Notes: generated from the sequence alone by a model not told the origin. 11,230 bases of DNA from Rodentolepis nana (GCA_900617975.1 UZAE01001867.1:1-11230); one strand, 5' to 3'. Counted from the stretch's first letter, positions 1-8,585 are shown. Numbers and translations: made by a program.

Positions 1-45
1 ACACGGAGTGGGAGGATATTCTCTACCTCTACGAGGGTCAAGAAG
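1..45 (+). CDS. Exon E1 (5' partial): iGluR ATD, strand before the second-lobe helix
   Basis: The window opens inside this exon. The reading frame starts at base 3 and gives 14 residues, TEWEDILYLYEGQE, plus one overhanging G at base 45. The W-x-x-I-L-Y-L-Y-E pattern matches the ATD segment where family members have an aromatic residue, then a hydrophobic strand ending in Y-D/E. The donor reads AAG|GTAATC at 46, a usable but imperfect site. The overhanging G plus CA at the start of E2 makes an Ala codon, and the joined protein continues straight into IYRLRWILEK, as family alignments require. Reading past the donor hits a stop at 78-80. The exon is too short to show up as an ORF and was found from protein similarity and phase. 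Its 5' border is outside the window. Confidence 0.78.
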
Positions 46-113
46 GTAATCAGCCAAGGAGACATAGATTACTATTTTAGCTCGTTGAAAATGAGTTCGT
101 CTTGGGTGAGCTG

Positions 114-127
114 AATTAAGCTAAGAT
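114..127. repeat. Left target-site duplication of repeat copy A
   Basis: AATTAAGCTAAGAT occurs here and again, without mismatch, at 449-462, directly on either side of repeat copy A. A perfect 14-base direct repeat bracketing an interspersed repeat is what target-primed reverse transcription (LINE-type machinery) leaves. Confidence 0.88.
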
Positions 128-448
128 TTACTTATTTCAAATGGCAGACGTTTTGATGGTTGTCATTAGCCCATTAGCTGACTTCGAGCTTCATAGAGGA
201 ACTAACATCAAAGATACAGAAAGTCGAAGGGTGAGAAACATAATAATGATTCAAAAATGTGAAAGAGTCAGATAGACACAAAGGCAGAGAAAAGGTGAGG
301 TGAGTACTGTGAATGGGTTGAATACGACATACAACGGGGTCATGGTAGTTTGAAGTCAGAAGTCAACTGCCGGCTAATAGGCTTTCTTGCCGTATGAGTG
401 TACGTTGCCCAATGTGCACCACGTGGAAGTAAGTCTAACGCACACCCC
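128..448 (-). repeat. SINE-like repeat copy A, headless
   Basis: This 321-base segment is a diverged inverted copy of the body of copy C. Shared landmarks are the end motif CAAATGGCAG, the unit GGTGAGGTGAGTACTGTGAA (near 297), the GTCAGAAGTCAA segment, and GTGCACCACGTGGAAGTAAG near the other end. It lacks the tRNA-like head seen in copy C and stops at CGCACACCCC, the same body position at which copy B stops. It has about one unit of each internal tandem repeat. Perfect 14-base duplications flank it, so it entered as this headless unit. It lies 82 bases into intron 1 of the receptor gene, antisense to its own head-to-tail direction. Confidence 0.85.
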
Positions 449-462
449 AATTAAGCTAAGAT
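449..462. repeat. Right target-site duplication of repeat copy A
   Basis: Second perfect copy of AATTAAGCTAAGAT, starting directly after the CGCACACCCC end of repeat copy A. It pairs with 114-127. Confidence 0.88.
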
Positions 463-1647
463 AATATTTAATTTATTCCTGTCGGTTTCACCTTTATCAT
501 CCTGCTTGCAAAATGGTTGAAATGACTAATTGTAAAACAAATGAGCCGGTATTAATAATTTCAAATCCGTTTATCCAGAGGCCAAGTGGTGAAGTTTGAG
601 CGAAAAAATTCATAAAATGTAGTTTTTTTATTTCCAAAATGCTGCCTTTGAATTCCAGTTAATTTAGACTTATGAAATACTGATCAAATAAATCATCTTA
701 TATTGGCCTCTAAGAGTGTTAGGAAGGTAATCAGAATAAAAAAATCATTTTAAAAATGCCAATCATCTTGTCCAATTAAAGAATTGGTTGAGCGGAATGC
801 TCCGATATTCAGAACTAATTGATATCTGATTAGTTACGTCACTGAGGAGGATTGATATTCTAAGCATGCAAGTGGTAGATGACAAGGCTGCCAGCATTTA
901 TGTTTGGAATTCGAATTGGCCTCATGAGAAACCCGCAATTTTCATCTCTCTCATAGAGTGGATTATCAAATCAATTGGATTCTCAGGCTAACACATTTAG
1001 GCTAAAACCATTTGTGGTAAAGCTGTTACAATTATTGGTTAACCGGACAACCAATAAACTGTTGCATAATCAGGTCCATGTATAAATAAGGACAATTCAT
1101 GTAGTTAATTGACCGTTTCTTGAGTTAAAAGTCTTCCCCACTTTCCTTTTGGTCGAATCTTCGCAGCTTTACCTCCAGTTAAAGCCGATTTGAATTTTAG
1201 CAAATTACAGCTAGTGAGGATGAAGACTAGAATGTGGTGAGATTCCGATCCACCAAGGCCTGAGTTTTGATTTGAAAGTATTTATTTGCAGTTTTGAGGG
1301 CTGTTGTTGAAAGAGTCACTGACAGTCAATTTTTTTTTAAATCTGGACTCTTTTTTTGATGGTATAACAATAAAATTAAATAGAAGTGAAATTAAAATAA
1401 GTTAATATTATCGTGAATGCGGTCAGTTTGTAGCGGATTGCTACCTTAGTAAAGCCTGACTAACTCAGAAATCTCTATGGCAGATTCTCCTACATCTAGC
1501 TAGACTCCCAGAACAAGCTAAGCTATAGCCCAGCTATTAAGTAAACAGACGTGTAGCATGGAGCACGTTTATTCAGTGAGTATATTGCGGATAAAGTGTA
1601 CTCGCAGGGAGCTACTCATGATCAGGATGGGGGATTAGGTTAAACAG

Positions 1648-1827
1648 AGGTTGATGATTGGTCACTATTTGTACGGTCGCTGCACACAGAGTTGTACCTC
1701 CGCACCTCCCAATCCTGGCGGGCAGACATGCAGGCATACGATGACGCACACAGGGATAACGTGTCCCACAAGTTTAACTCTCAATTCTCTTCTCTTGAAA
1801 TATCGTCTAAAGTTACGAGATTATATG
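1648..1827 (+). other. Possible cassette exon or coding relic in intron 1
   Basis: From 1648 a frame stays open for 180 bases and ends at a perfect donor, TATG|GTAAGT. The encoded peptide is charged and protein-like (for example WSLFVRSLHTELYLRT, then SWRADMQAYDDAHRDNVSHK), and the stretch is GC-richer than the surrounding intron, like the real exons. An acceptor AACAG ends at 1647. With that acceptor the exon is phase 1 at both ends and would slot between E1 and E2 without changing frame. Against it: the acceptor has almost no pyrimidine tract, I recognise no family, and the insertion would sit in the loop after a conserved ATD strand where receptors normally have none. A second frame is also open here. 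It could instead be a relic of a mobile element. Confidence 0.28.
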
Positions 1828-1960
1828 GTAAGTACTACTGAAAAAAGAGACTGATAAACATCGTTGGTTTGCATATTGACAGAAAGCGTTTCTTTTTTTC
1901 AAAGCATAGAAAAGATGCGCTATAAGTACATTTACTAGTGGCAACTGTTTGGATAAACTA

Positions 1961-1990
1961 AGGGGAGGGGAGGGGAGGGGAGGGGAGGGG
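1961..1990 (+). repeat. (AGGGG)6 tandem tract, G-quadruplex type
   Basis: Six perfect AGGGG units, followed by AGAGGG to 1996. Six runs of four G separated by single A residues fit the G-quadruplex pattern on the coding strand, and so in the pre-mRNA. The tract lies about 140 bases upstream of the E2 acceptor. Confidence 0.85.
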
Positions 1991-2130
1991 AGAGGGCATA
2001 GATGGATTCATTTTGCATTTTTTATGGATTGAAACTTTCTTTCACTTGAGAGAAAGTGAAGGTCTTTTGGTGCTCAAATAGAAACAATTGCGTTTCACAA
2101 GTGTGAGTATATTTCCACTACACTTTACAG

Positions 2131-2402
2131 CAATTTATCGACTACGTTGGATACTTGAAAAGGCTATGAAACGTTCGCCCACTTTCACAGTCGATTTCCG
2201 TCAAATTAATTGGGAGCCGATCAGGAGATCAGAACGTGCGCTGACCGGACTCCGTCAACACGTGAACTCGCGCACCAATACATTTCATCGCAAGTCTATT
2301 CTGGTTGATCTCTCTCAACCGGGAAGCACGGAGACACTGATTTCGGGAATCGGATCAATAATGCCACAGAGAGCTGATCTTCATTTCCTCATTATCGGTG
2401 GG
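2131..2402 (+). CDS. Exon E2: iGluR ATD second lobe, helix to FLIIGG strand
   Basis: 272 bases. CA at the start completes the split Ala codon from E1, and 90 codons follow to a phase-0 end at GGG before donor GTGAGT (2403). The segment opens with the amphipathic helix IYRLRWILEKAMKR, passes a basic stretch with RRSERALTGLRQ, then KSILVDLSQPG (the strand where family members have a V-I-x-D or V-I-F-D motif), and ends with the strand LHFLIIGG, equivalent to the Y-H-Y/F-I-I-A-N strand of AMPA/kainate receptors. There is no cysteine. The acceptor CACTTTACAG is strong. An upstream ATG at 2088 opens the same frame, but it lies in the intron and is not the start. Confidence 0.88.
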
Positions 2403-3617
2403 GTGAGTCTGTCGAATTATGTTGTTGTTTTTGTTCTGAAACATATACTGTTTCATAGGTAAAATGTTGTCAGCCACATGGAATGAAGAAACAAATGCTT
2501 TCGACTTATCGATCCGTTTTAGCAAGACTTTATTCTGATTGATTTTCCACCTTGGAAAATAGATTTTTTTACTTCTACTCGGATGAATTTTCTCCTTTCA
2601 CTTCCTTAGTCAATGTTTATTGTTTCTACTCTATATTCATTTTTCACTATTTAACAGTTAAAAGGTCACAATAAGGCTTTCATTTGCTGATAACTCGAGC
2701 AAATGATTGCGTGTTGGGGAACAAAAAACGAACTCATGAAATGGAATGTCATGCCATTAATGAATTTTACTTTGCTTGATTCTCGGGGTCGATCTCTACA
2801 ATAGATATTACGTGAGCAGTTCACGTTCCCCACTTGAACTCTCACCACTGGTACCTCTAGATGCTGTGACTGTCTTCCACAATGTTCAATGCCTATTGGC
2901 TAGTTTCAGTAAACCGGAGAGGTTTGGTCCTGCCGTTTTAATTCATTGGTTAGCAAAAATGATATTATTTCGAAAGAAATTAGACCTTAAATCGAGTGAG
3001 CAAAAAGGGAGAGCTTTAAGTAGAAGAGGAGTAACCATCAACGGAAATAGAAGTCAAAAGTAGACAAATGTATCTTCGCGCCAACCGCGAAAATTTCAAC
3101 TATACATAAATTGCCATAAAGTAAATAAATATCCTAAATAGGAAAACGACTCAGGTATGAAAATTTTTTCCTCAGCCTTTGTCGTAGAATGGCTAACTTG
3201 TCACATCAGCATCAGGTGGGAAATGTCCTCAAAACGGTGTCCCTAATAAATTCAAAAGAGTTAATTCTTGAATTAACGTTCCGAATAAACTCCCATTTGA
3301 AGATGCACAATGCTAATGAATGGAATTTAAACGCTAATTTTTCATTTCTTATTGCTAATAAGTGGAATATGTCGAATTCCGCTAAGTTTCAATTATTGGA
3401 TATGTCTGTATGAGTACCATTAGAAGGATGGATCAAAGTCAAGATATTAAGAATCTCATTTGCAATCTTCTGTTGAATAAAGATATGCTGAAGGAGATAA
3501 TTGCTTGTGATCCTATTTCCATCGTTCCGTCCTGACCTAGATGTAGAAATTTATGCATTACTGTGAACTGCAAAGCTAAGGTGATATTATTAATGGCATT
3601 TTATTTCCTTCATTCAG
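2403..3617 (+). other. Intron 2 (1215 bases) between E2 and E3
   Basis: A phase-0 intron with donor GTGAGT and an acceptor after a good pyrimidine stretch (TTTCCTTCATTCAG). I find no repeat copy or RNA gene in it. The open frames at 2776-3063 (+), 2666-2848 (-) and 3189-3413 (+) are short, match nothing I recognise and lack supporting splice signals. Confidence 0.8.
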
Positions 3618-3773
3618 GATATCAAGTACATAAACGAGAGCTCCCTGCATTTTGGTGGAATTAACATGACGGCTCTAGCTGACATTGCTTTGGACTCAGT
3701 GGCACTGAAGACCTACAAGACGGAACTCAATCCGCGCATACGGGGGAACGATGTGGTCAACGGGAATCTCTCG
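3618..3773 (+). CDS. Exon E3: iGluR ATD, FGGINMT motif
   Basis: 156 bases, 52 codons, phase 0 at both ends; acceptor CATTCAG, donor TCG|GTGAGC. Residues 12-18 read FGGINMT, the ATD motif that members show as F/Y-G/S-G-x-N-V/M/I-T/S after the second-lobe strand. Three N-glycosylation sequons are visible: N6-E-S, N16-M-T and N50-L-S. The preceding D-I-K-Y-I-N corresponds to the D-L-x-x-L/F segment of relatives. The exon follows E2 directly in family alignments with no missing residues. Confidence 0.91.
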
Positions 3774-4687
3774 GTGAGCGAGTTAATTCATGCGAAATGC
3801 AAAATGTTGCTATCAGCTTAATAGAGTGCCTAGAAGAAGCTGTAGTGGTATGGGAACGAATGACTTCGACTCTACTTAATCTTAGTTACCTGAAGGGTCG
3901 CACCATATATGGCTGTGTACTTGCTAATGTCTTTACGTTCGGATGCCTCAACAAGAATACAAGAGAAATAAGGCCCTTTTTTCGTTTCCAACCAAGAAGC
4001 GGAGCGTGGCAGTCTACTTCTTTACTACAACATCCCACATTTTGACGGTTAATTTCTAATTTAGAGCTCTCAAAATCTCAAGGAAACAATTTTAAAGAAC
4101 GAAATATCTAAACCAACACCAGAAGCTTGAACTAACGTCCCCTACTGCTAATTTTGCTCGCTTTAGAATGCGTTGTGTTGAAAGCCATAAAAGTCGTGCC
4201 CATTCAATTCATAGTGCAAACTTTTCTATCAATGAATCATATGCCATAATGTTTAGCTTTTCATTTTAATTATGTAAAATTGGATATAGTTTTTTGCTAA
4301 CGGTTTATGGGTCTCCACGCTGTGGGGGCGGAGTGGGGGGGGGGAGACGAGGTCCAGTGGGCGATTTTTCACTCTATCTGTGGACTGTTTTACGACTTAT
4401 CTTCGATACTAAGCGCATTGCTTTGATCTACCTCACCTCATCTTTCAACTCTGTCTTCACTTCTCCAATTTCTGTCTTGTGACAATTGAGTACTAAGAAA
4501 GGCAATAGTATTGTAACCCTTCTTTAATTCACGCGCTTTCTACTCACGTGGATTCAACTATATTTTCTTGCGATAAAGAACGCATAAAAGTAAACATTTT
4601 GATGGTTTCGACTATTATGGCAAATTTGCGCAACAGGACAGTGCTAGATAATAAGCTTAAATTAAAATATTCATTATTCAATTCAAG
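3774..4687 (+). other. Intron 3 (914 bases) between E3 and E4
   Basis: A phase-0 intron with donor GTGAGC; the acceptor ATTCAATTCAAG is less pyrimidine-rich than the others. A G-rich patch at 4324-4344 (five G, then a run of ten G) is its only striking feature. The open frames at 3797-4045 and 4294-4482 resemble nothing I know. Confidence 0.78.
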
Positions 4688-4888
4688 TACAACGCCGCAC
4701 TGCTCATAGATGGAATGAAAAGTCTCATTCAAACTCTGCGACTTCTTAATGAGGACTCCTATTCAGGACAATATCGACCTCTTGATCTTCAGAGCGACTC
4801 GACATCAACTCATTCATCCAATTTGCCATGTCAGCCATCGTCACCGGCACCTTTCAATGCGCCACTTATGATGGAGAAACTACAACAA
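4688..4888 (+). CDS. Exon E4: iGluR ATD, YNAALLIDGM helix and Ser/Pro loop
   Basis: 201 bases, 67 codons, phase 0 at both ends; donor CAA|GTGAGT. It opens with YNAALLIDGMKSLIQTLR, the helix that in AMPA/kainate receptors reads as an A-A/S-L-x-Y-D-A-V pattern. A polar loop follows (residues 23-58) rich in Ser, Thr, Pro, Asp and Gln, with one cysteine (codon 4829-4831, residue 48, N-L-P-C-Q-P). That position fits the loop cysteine which in this family forms the conserved ATD disulfide with a cysteine in the first lobe, encoded upstream of the window. The end, MMEKLQQ, is the short helix before the G-L-T/S-G motif of E5. Confidence 0.89.
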
Positions 4889-5151
4889 GTGAGTTTGTAA
4901 AATTCGCTTTACTAACAGATAATTAAGTAGATAGAAATTTGAGTGTTATGATTTCTGATTTTCATGAAATGTGTTTACGCATACAAATCTTACTGAGAAA
5001 CCATAAATAATTGGAGCAAAGAAGTTAGCTGGTACAGTAGTAAAATAATTTTTGCTTTAAGTTATTACAAGATAACATTATATTAGATCATAAAAATTTT
5101 GCCAATTTGGGGAAATTTGGGAATTAAAAAGCATTTTCTCATAATTTTTAG
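4889..5151 (+). other. Intron 4 (263 bases) between E4 and E5
   Basis: The shortest intron seen here, phase 0, AT-rich. Donor GTGAGT, acceptor TCATAATTTTTAG. No feature is recognised inside. Confidence 0.86.
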
Positions 5152-5259
5152 ATCTCATTTCCTGGACTTACAGGAAATATAAGCTTCGACAAGAATGGCT
5201 TCCGGAACGCGTATAATTTTGAGATTTGGGGCGCGAAAATGAAGCAATCTTTTTCAAAC
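5152..5259 (+). CDS. Exon E5: iGluR ATD, GLTGNISFDKNG motif
   Basis: 108 bases, 36 codons, phase 0 at both ends; donor AAC|GTAAGT. Residues 5-16 read GLTGNISFDKNG, one of the most recognisable ATD motifs of non-NMDA receptors (G-L-T/S-G-x-I-x-F-D/N-x-x-G). The following R-N-A-Y-N-F-E-I-W corresponds to the alternating strand that relatives end with an I-x-x-L pattern. N9-I-S is a glycosylation sequon. The exon is too short to stand out as an ORF and was placed by motif and splice phase. Confidence 0.92.
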
Positions 5260-7868
5260 GTAAGTCATAACTCCGACTTATTTCAAGCCATTAATTTCCT
5301 CATAAATAAATACTTTTTCACCCAAAGCCTCTTTTTCTAACCCATGAATCAAGACTTATCCGCTTCGACTTTTTGCTACAAATTAATCCTTCCTTTTAGA
5401 TTTAAATCAAGGATTATTAGATATGATTTTTATTGGTGATATAATCGAGACCGATGAAGGTTGTGAGATTTAAACTTGGACCTGTTAGTTGAAGAGTATA
5501 GCACAAATGTTCTTGCTGCGCATTATGGTTTGCCGATTAATATTCTTTTAAAGTTGTTAAGCCCTCTAACTGAAAGGCTTTTTTCCCACGAAGAGATGAT
5601 AATAGACAGCTTTAAATATTGCTACACCATCCATACAATTTGGAAGAAAATTCATGTGAAAAGGCCAGATTCCTCTAAATAGGAACAATTCTAGTAGAAA
5701 ATCGCAAACATTGCTTCATCTGTACCCCAGAATCTCGATAGATCCTCTCAATTCCCTCCATCCAGTCTTTTTCAAAGCGCACTGCACTAATATATCGATC
5801 GGTCAAAGTACACACGCTTTTTATATTTAACCAGTGACGCATAGGGAAATTCAAATTTTAGTAAAAGGTCAATACCGTTAAACCCCACCAAAATATTTAT
5901 TTTAGACAATTTGCCTCTTTCAATTCAATGCTTCTAAATAAAAAGATTTCTTGTTTTCTTGGTATAAATAGCAGATTTTTTTCAAAATCAGTAAATAGCG
6001 TTGAAAATTAGACCAAACGTAAAATGATGAAGCATGAAATGATACGTTCTTTTTCACTCTTCGAAAGTCTCTCCTTGTGCTAAAATGGAACTTATTTTCT
6101 GATCTTGCGTCAATGCGATTGTGGAATTGTTTTTCCTGAAATGTCTTTCTGTCCGTATTTATCTAGTCTCGGGAAAAAACTCTCTGATTTAACGTAAAAC
6201 TATATCTATTTACTTATGCAAATTTCGAGAATTACATATTTATTTATTCTTGTTAAATCGAGTTCTGATATATTGTCCGTGGACCATTGTGAGTTGTATT
6301 CGCATTAACATATCAAAATCACTATTTTAGTTTGCCTTTTAATTTCAATTTTATTAGTGAAATGAAGACACATAATTATCAAATTGATTTTCTCGATCTC
6401 ATACAATAACCTTTCTAATGGAATAGGCCGATCATTGCTTCATCTAAACTAAAAAATGTCAACATATCGTCTCATTTTTTTTCAAATCTTGAAAACTCAG
6501 CATGGGAAAGGCAGCCCCTTGTCACTCTCTGCTGATTAAAACAAACATTGACTTTACTTTCTATTACTTTCATACTTATTCGAATATACTTAACAGCAAG
6601 GTCGTTACCTTACCTAACACTGAAGCTAGGTTCACATTCAAAGTACTTACATCTTTAATTGAATTCCGAGGCTGTGAAAATTTCATGAGGTCATTTAGGC
6701 ATATTACAAGCCCTCAACGATCATATCTAATTAAGCGATGCAGTTTAATTAAGTAATTAAATTAATATATTGATTTTACACAGAATTATGGAAATTTTAA
6801 TTTAAAATGTGCTTGAATTTTGAAAGCACTGCAACATATTTTTTTTTATCAGAAGGGAATTCAATTTCTTACTGTCCCAACGGGGTGAAATTTGTTGAAA
6901 AACGACTGGCTGAGTTAAGTTGCGTTCAATACTCTTACGTCAAAAAATTAGGAGTGGTAACAGGTTGTGTGGGAGAGGGGGAGGATATTTTGAGCACAGC
7001 AAGTCCCGCACAATATCAGATCATTTCGCATTCAGCCAATAAAGTACATATTTAATTGTTATAAAATGAGAAGTAGTTTGGAGTTTTATTCTAAATGAAA
7101 CCTTTACCTGCTCATCTAATTACGCTCAAAGACGGGAATTTTTACCTTTGGAGAATACATAGAAAACTCAGTGAGCAATAAGCAACATTGTATCTTAAAA
7201 AGAAAATTTGTCAGATGATCATAGTATTTTGCGTTCGGGTTTAGCTAATATTGATTTGAAAAACGCTTCGGTGAACACATTCTGCATTGAGATAGCATTG
7301 TTATTAGGAAAAGGGTGTTAAGGTTTAAGATTGATGTGAAGGCCACCTTTAAATTGTCCAATTCATTCCTATCTTCACAATAAAATCAAATTAGATTATT
7401 GAACAATATTCCCATCGTATTGACTATCCTCACTTTGTCAAAGTTATATTGACAACAATCGCATGCAAAATATTTTAAATTGAGTCGGCAGTTTCCATTT
7501 TAAGGATGTCAACACGGTGACAATAAAATTGTCCAATAAGGTGTAAATTAGAGAGGCCTGTTTGAAGAAAGGAATGAATTTGAGACTTAATAGCGGACAT
7601 ATTTCATCTGAATTTCGATTTTATTCATTGATAAGCCATTTTATGCACTGCTTCACGTGGTTTAGATTTTTCGCCCAAATTCCAAAATCTAATCTCAAAT
7701 TTCTGATTAAATTGAGCAGTTGGTTTCTTGAAGTCGGAAGAATTTTTTAATAGTGCTTAATATCTATATCAAATGGCTGGCTTTATGGCAGTTATCATAA
7801 GTTCTTTAGTTGATTTAGTGTTTCACAGAGAGGGGGAACATTAAAATTACAAAATGTCGAGAGACGGA

Positions 7869-8032
7869 ACAGAAGAGTGATTCACAGATGTAAAAGAGAC
7901 AGACAAGAACAGAAGAGCGTTTCACAGATGTAAAAGAGGCAGACAGGGAAACAGAAGAGCGATTCACGGATGTAAAAGAGGCAGACAGATGACAGAATAA
8001 TGATTCACAGACGTAAAAGAGACAGACAGATA
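7869..8032. repeat. Tandem array 1 in copy B (four units of about 40 bases)
   Basis: Units start with ACAGAAGAG or a close variant at 7869, 7909, 7951 and 7992. Each continues with a TTCACAGATGTAAAAGAG-like core and ends near AGACAGACA. Copies A and C show only about one unit, so the array expanded or contracted after the copies diverged. Confidence 0.88.
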
Positions 8033-8051
8033 TGACACAAAGTTATAAAAA

Positions 8052-8190
8052 AGGTAAGATGAGTACTGTGAAAGGGGGCGAATCGAAGGTAGAAATTAGG
8101 TGAGGTGAGTACTGCGGAATTAGCCGAATATGAAATGGCAATAGAGAAAAAGGTAGGGTGAGTACTGTGAAAGGTGGAATAATGCATACA
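8052..8190. repeat. Tandem array 2 in copy B (three units with AGGTxAGxTGAGTACTG)
   Basis: Three units of about 46-53 bases start at 8052, 8098 and 8151. Each has AGGT(G/A)(A/G)G followed by TGAGTACTG and a GAA-rich spacer. Copy C has three such units in reverse (around 10980-11082) and copy A has one (near 293). On this strand a unit can offer a 5' splice-site-like GTGAGT. Confidence 0.83.
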
Positions 8191-8474
8191 GTCGGGTCAT
8201 GATAGTGTTAAGTCAGAAGTCAAATACTGGATTATAGACTTGCCGAATGAGTATACGCTGCCCAGGGTACACCACGTGGAGGTATGTCTATCGTGCACCT
8301 CGTATGTAATATTAAAATTGAAAATAAAATTGATATAAACTGATTTTGTAAGAGAGCGTATTTCGTTCCATTTTCAAATTTCAATATTTTGAGTAGATTT
8401 GACAGCTTATTTTGTGAAATCAAATTCTTTGAGTTTTGTGATTTGCTGTGCATCACTTTTGCCTTTCATTGTAG

Positions 8475-8585
8475 CTAGGTGAATGGAATTCCAAGAATGG
8501 AGTTGTAATGAAGACAGAAACCGATTTGAATGCAACTCAAGGTAGCTTCGATCTCAATCGCGTTCGAATCGTCTCCAGCATTCTT
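8475..8585 (+). CDS. Exon E6: iGluR ATD end and linker to S1
   Basis: 111 bases, 37 codons, phase 0 at both ends; acceptor CATTGTAG, donor CTT|GTAAGT. It opens LGEWNSKNG, matching the K-I/V-G-x-W strand with which non-NMDA ATDs end, then a variable polar linker with sequon N19-A-T, and closes RVRIVSSIL, the counterpart of the T-L-I/V-V-T-T-I-L strand that begins ligand-binding segment S1. The next expected residues (E-x-P-Y/F) are absent, so S1 starts in a later exon. An alternative AG at 8477-8478 would lose the L-G and shift the frame, so 8475 is preferred. Confidence 0.9.

Larger units (their letters stand above)
46..2130 (+). other. Intron 1 (2085 bases) between E1 and E2
   Basis: A phase-1 intron with donor GTAATC at 46 and acceptor CACTTTACAG ending at 2130, which follows a pyrimidine-rich stretch. 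It contains repeat copy A with its target-site duplication (114-462), a GC-richer stretch from about 1440 to 1830 that includes a possible cassette exon, and an AGGGG tandem tract at 1961-1990. Between about 470 and 1440 I see only AT-rich sequence with no recognisable gene or repeat. Confidence 0.72.
7768..8301 (-). repeat. SINE-like repeat copy B, headless, with expanded tandem units
   Basis: Inverted relative of copy C and same orientation as copy A. It starts at the family end TATCAAATGGC and finishes at CGTGCACCTC, the body position where copy A also stops, so the tRNA-like head is absent. Inside are four units of about 40 bases beginning ACAGAAGAG (7869-8032) and three units with GTGAGTACTG (8052 to about 8190). 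A segment of 57 bases near its head-proximal end has about seven differences from copy C. The flanks 7754-7767 and 8302-8315 agree at 9 of 14 bases, perhaps an eroded target-site duplication, so it looks older than copy A. It lies 173 bases upstream of exon E6. Confidence 0.85.
5260..8474 (+). other. Intron 5 (3215 bases) between E5 and E6
   Basis: A phase-0 intron with perfect donor GTAAGT and acceptor TTTGCCTTTCATTGTAG. It contains repeat copy B near its 3' end, finishing 173 bases before E6. The stretch 5270-7760 is AT-rich. Open frames at 5467-5682, 6502-6756, 6807-7055 and 7562-7750 show no family I recognise and are read as chance. Confidence 0.85.

Noticed and set aside
2088..2130. ATG at 2088 as a translation start for the E2 reading frame
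   Set aside because: A strong acceptor ends at 2130, E1 supplies the exact phase, and the 14 upstream codons have no ATD similarity. It is intron sequence.
2776..3413. Open frames in intron 2 (95 and 74 codons)
   Set aside because: No known motif; the second contains local near-repeats (GCTAATxAxTGGAAT). Direct joining of E2 to E3 matches the family without them.
5467..5682. 72-codon open frame just after E5 with a protein-like look
   Set aside because: No family recognised, no acceptor in a fitting phase, and it ends in a stop before any donor. It is most simply chance.
6502..7055. Two 80-odd-codon open frames in intron 5
   Set aside because: AT-rich, no recognisable motif, no splice support and no homology I can name.
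7868..8035. CRISPR-like array (four spaced similar units)
   Set aside because: The units are contiguous and diverged with no unique spacers, and they lie inside a eukaryotic SINE copy.
8005..8187. Minus-strand 60-codon open frame with an HSTHPTFF-like repeat
   Set aside because: It is a translation of the tandem units of repeat copy B.
7754..8315. Target-site duplication around copy B
   Set aside because: Only 9 of 14 bases agree between the flanks. It was mentioned as possible but is too weak to list as a feature.
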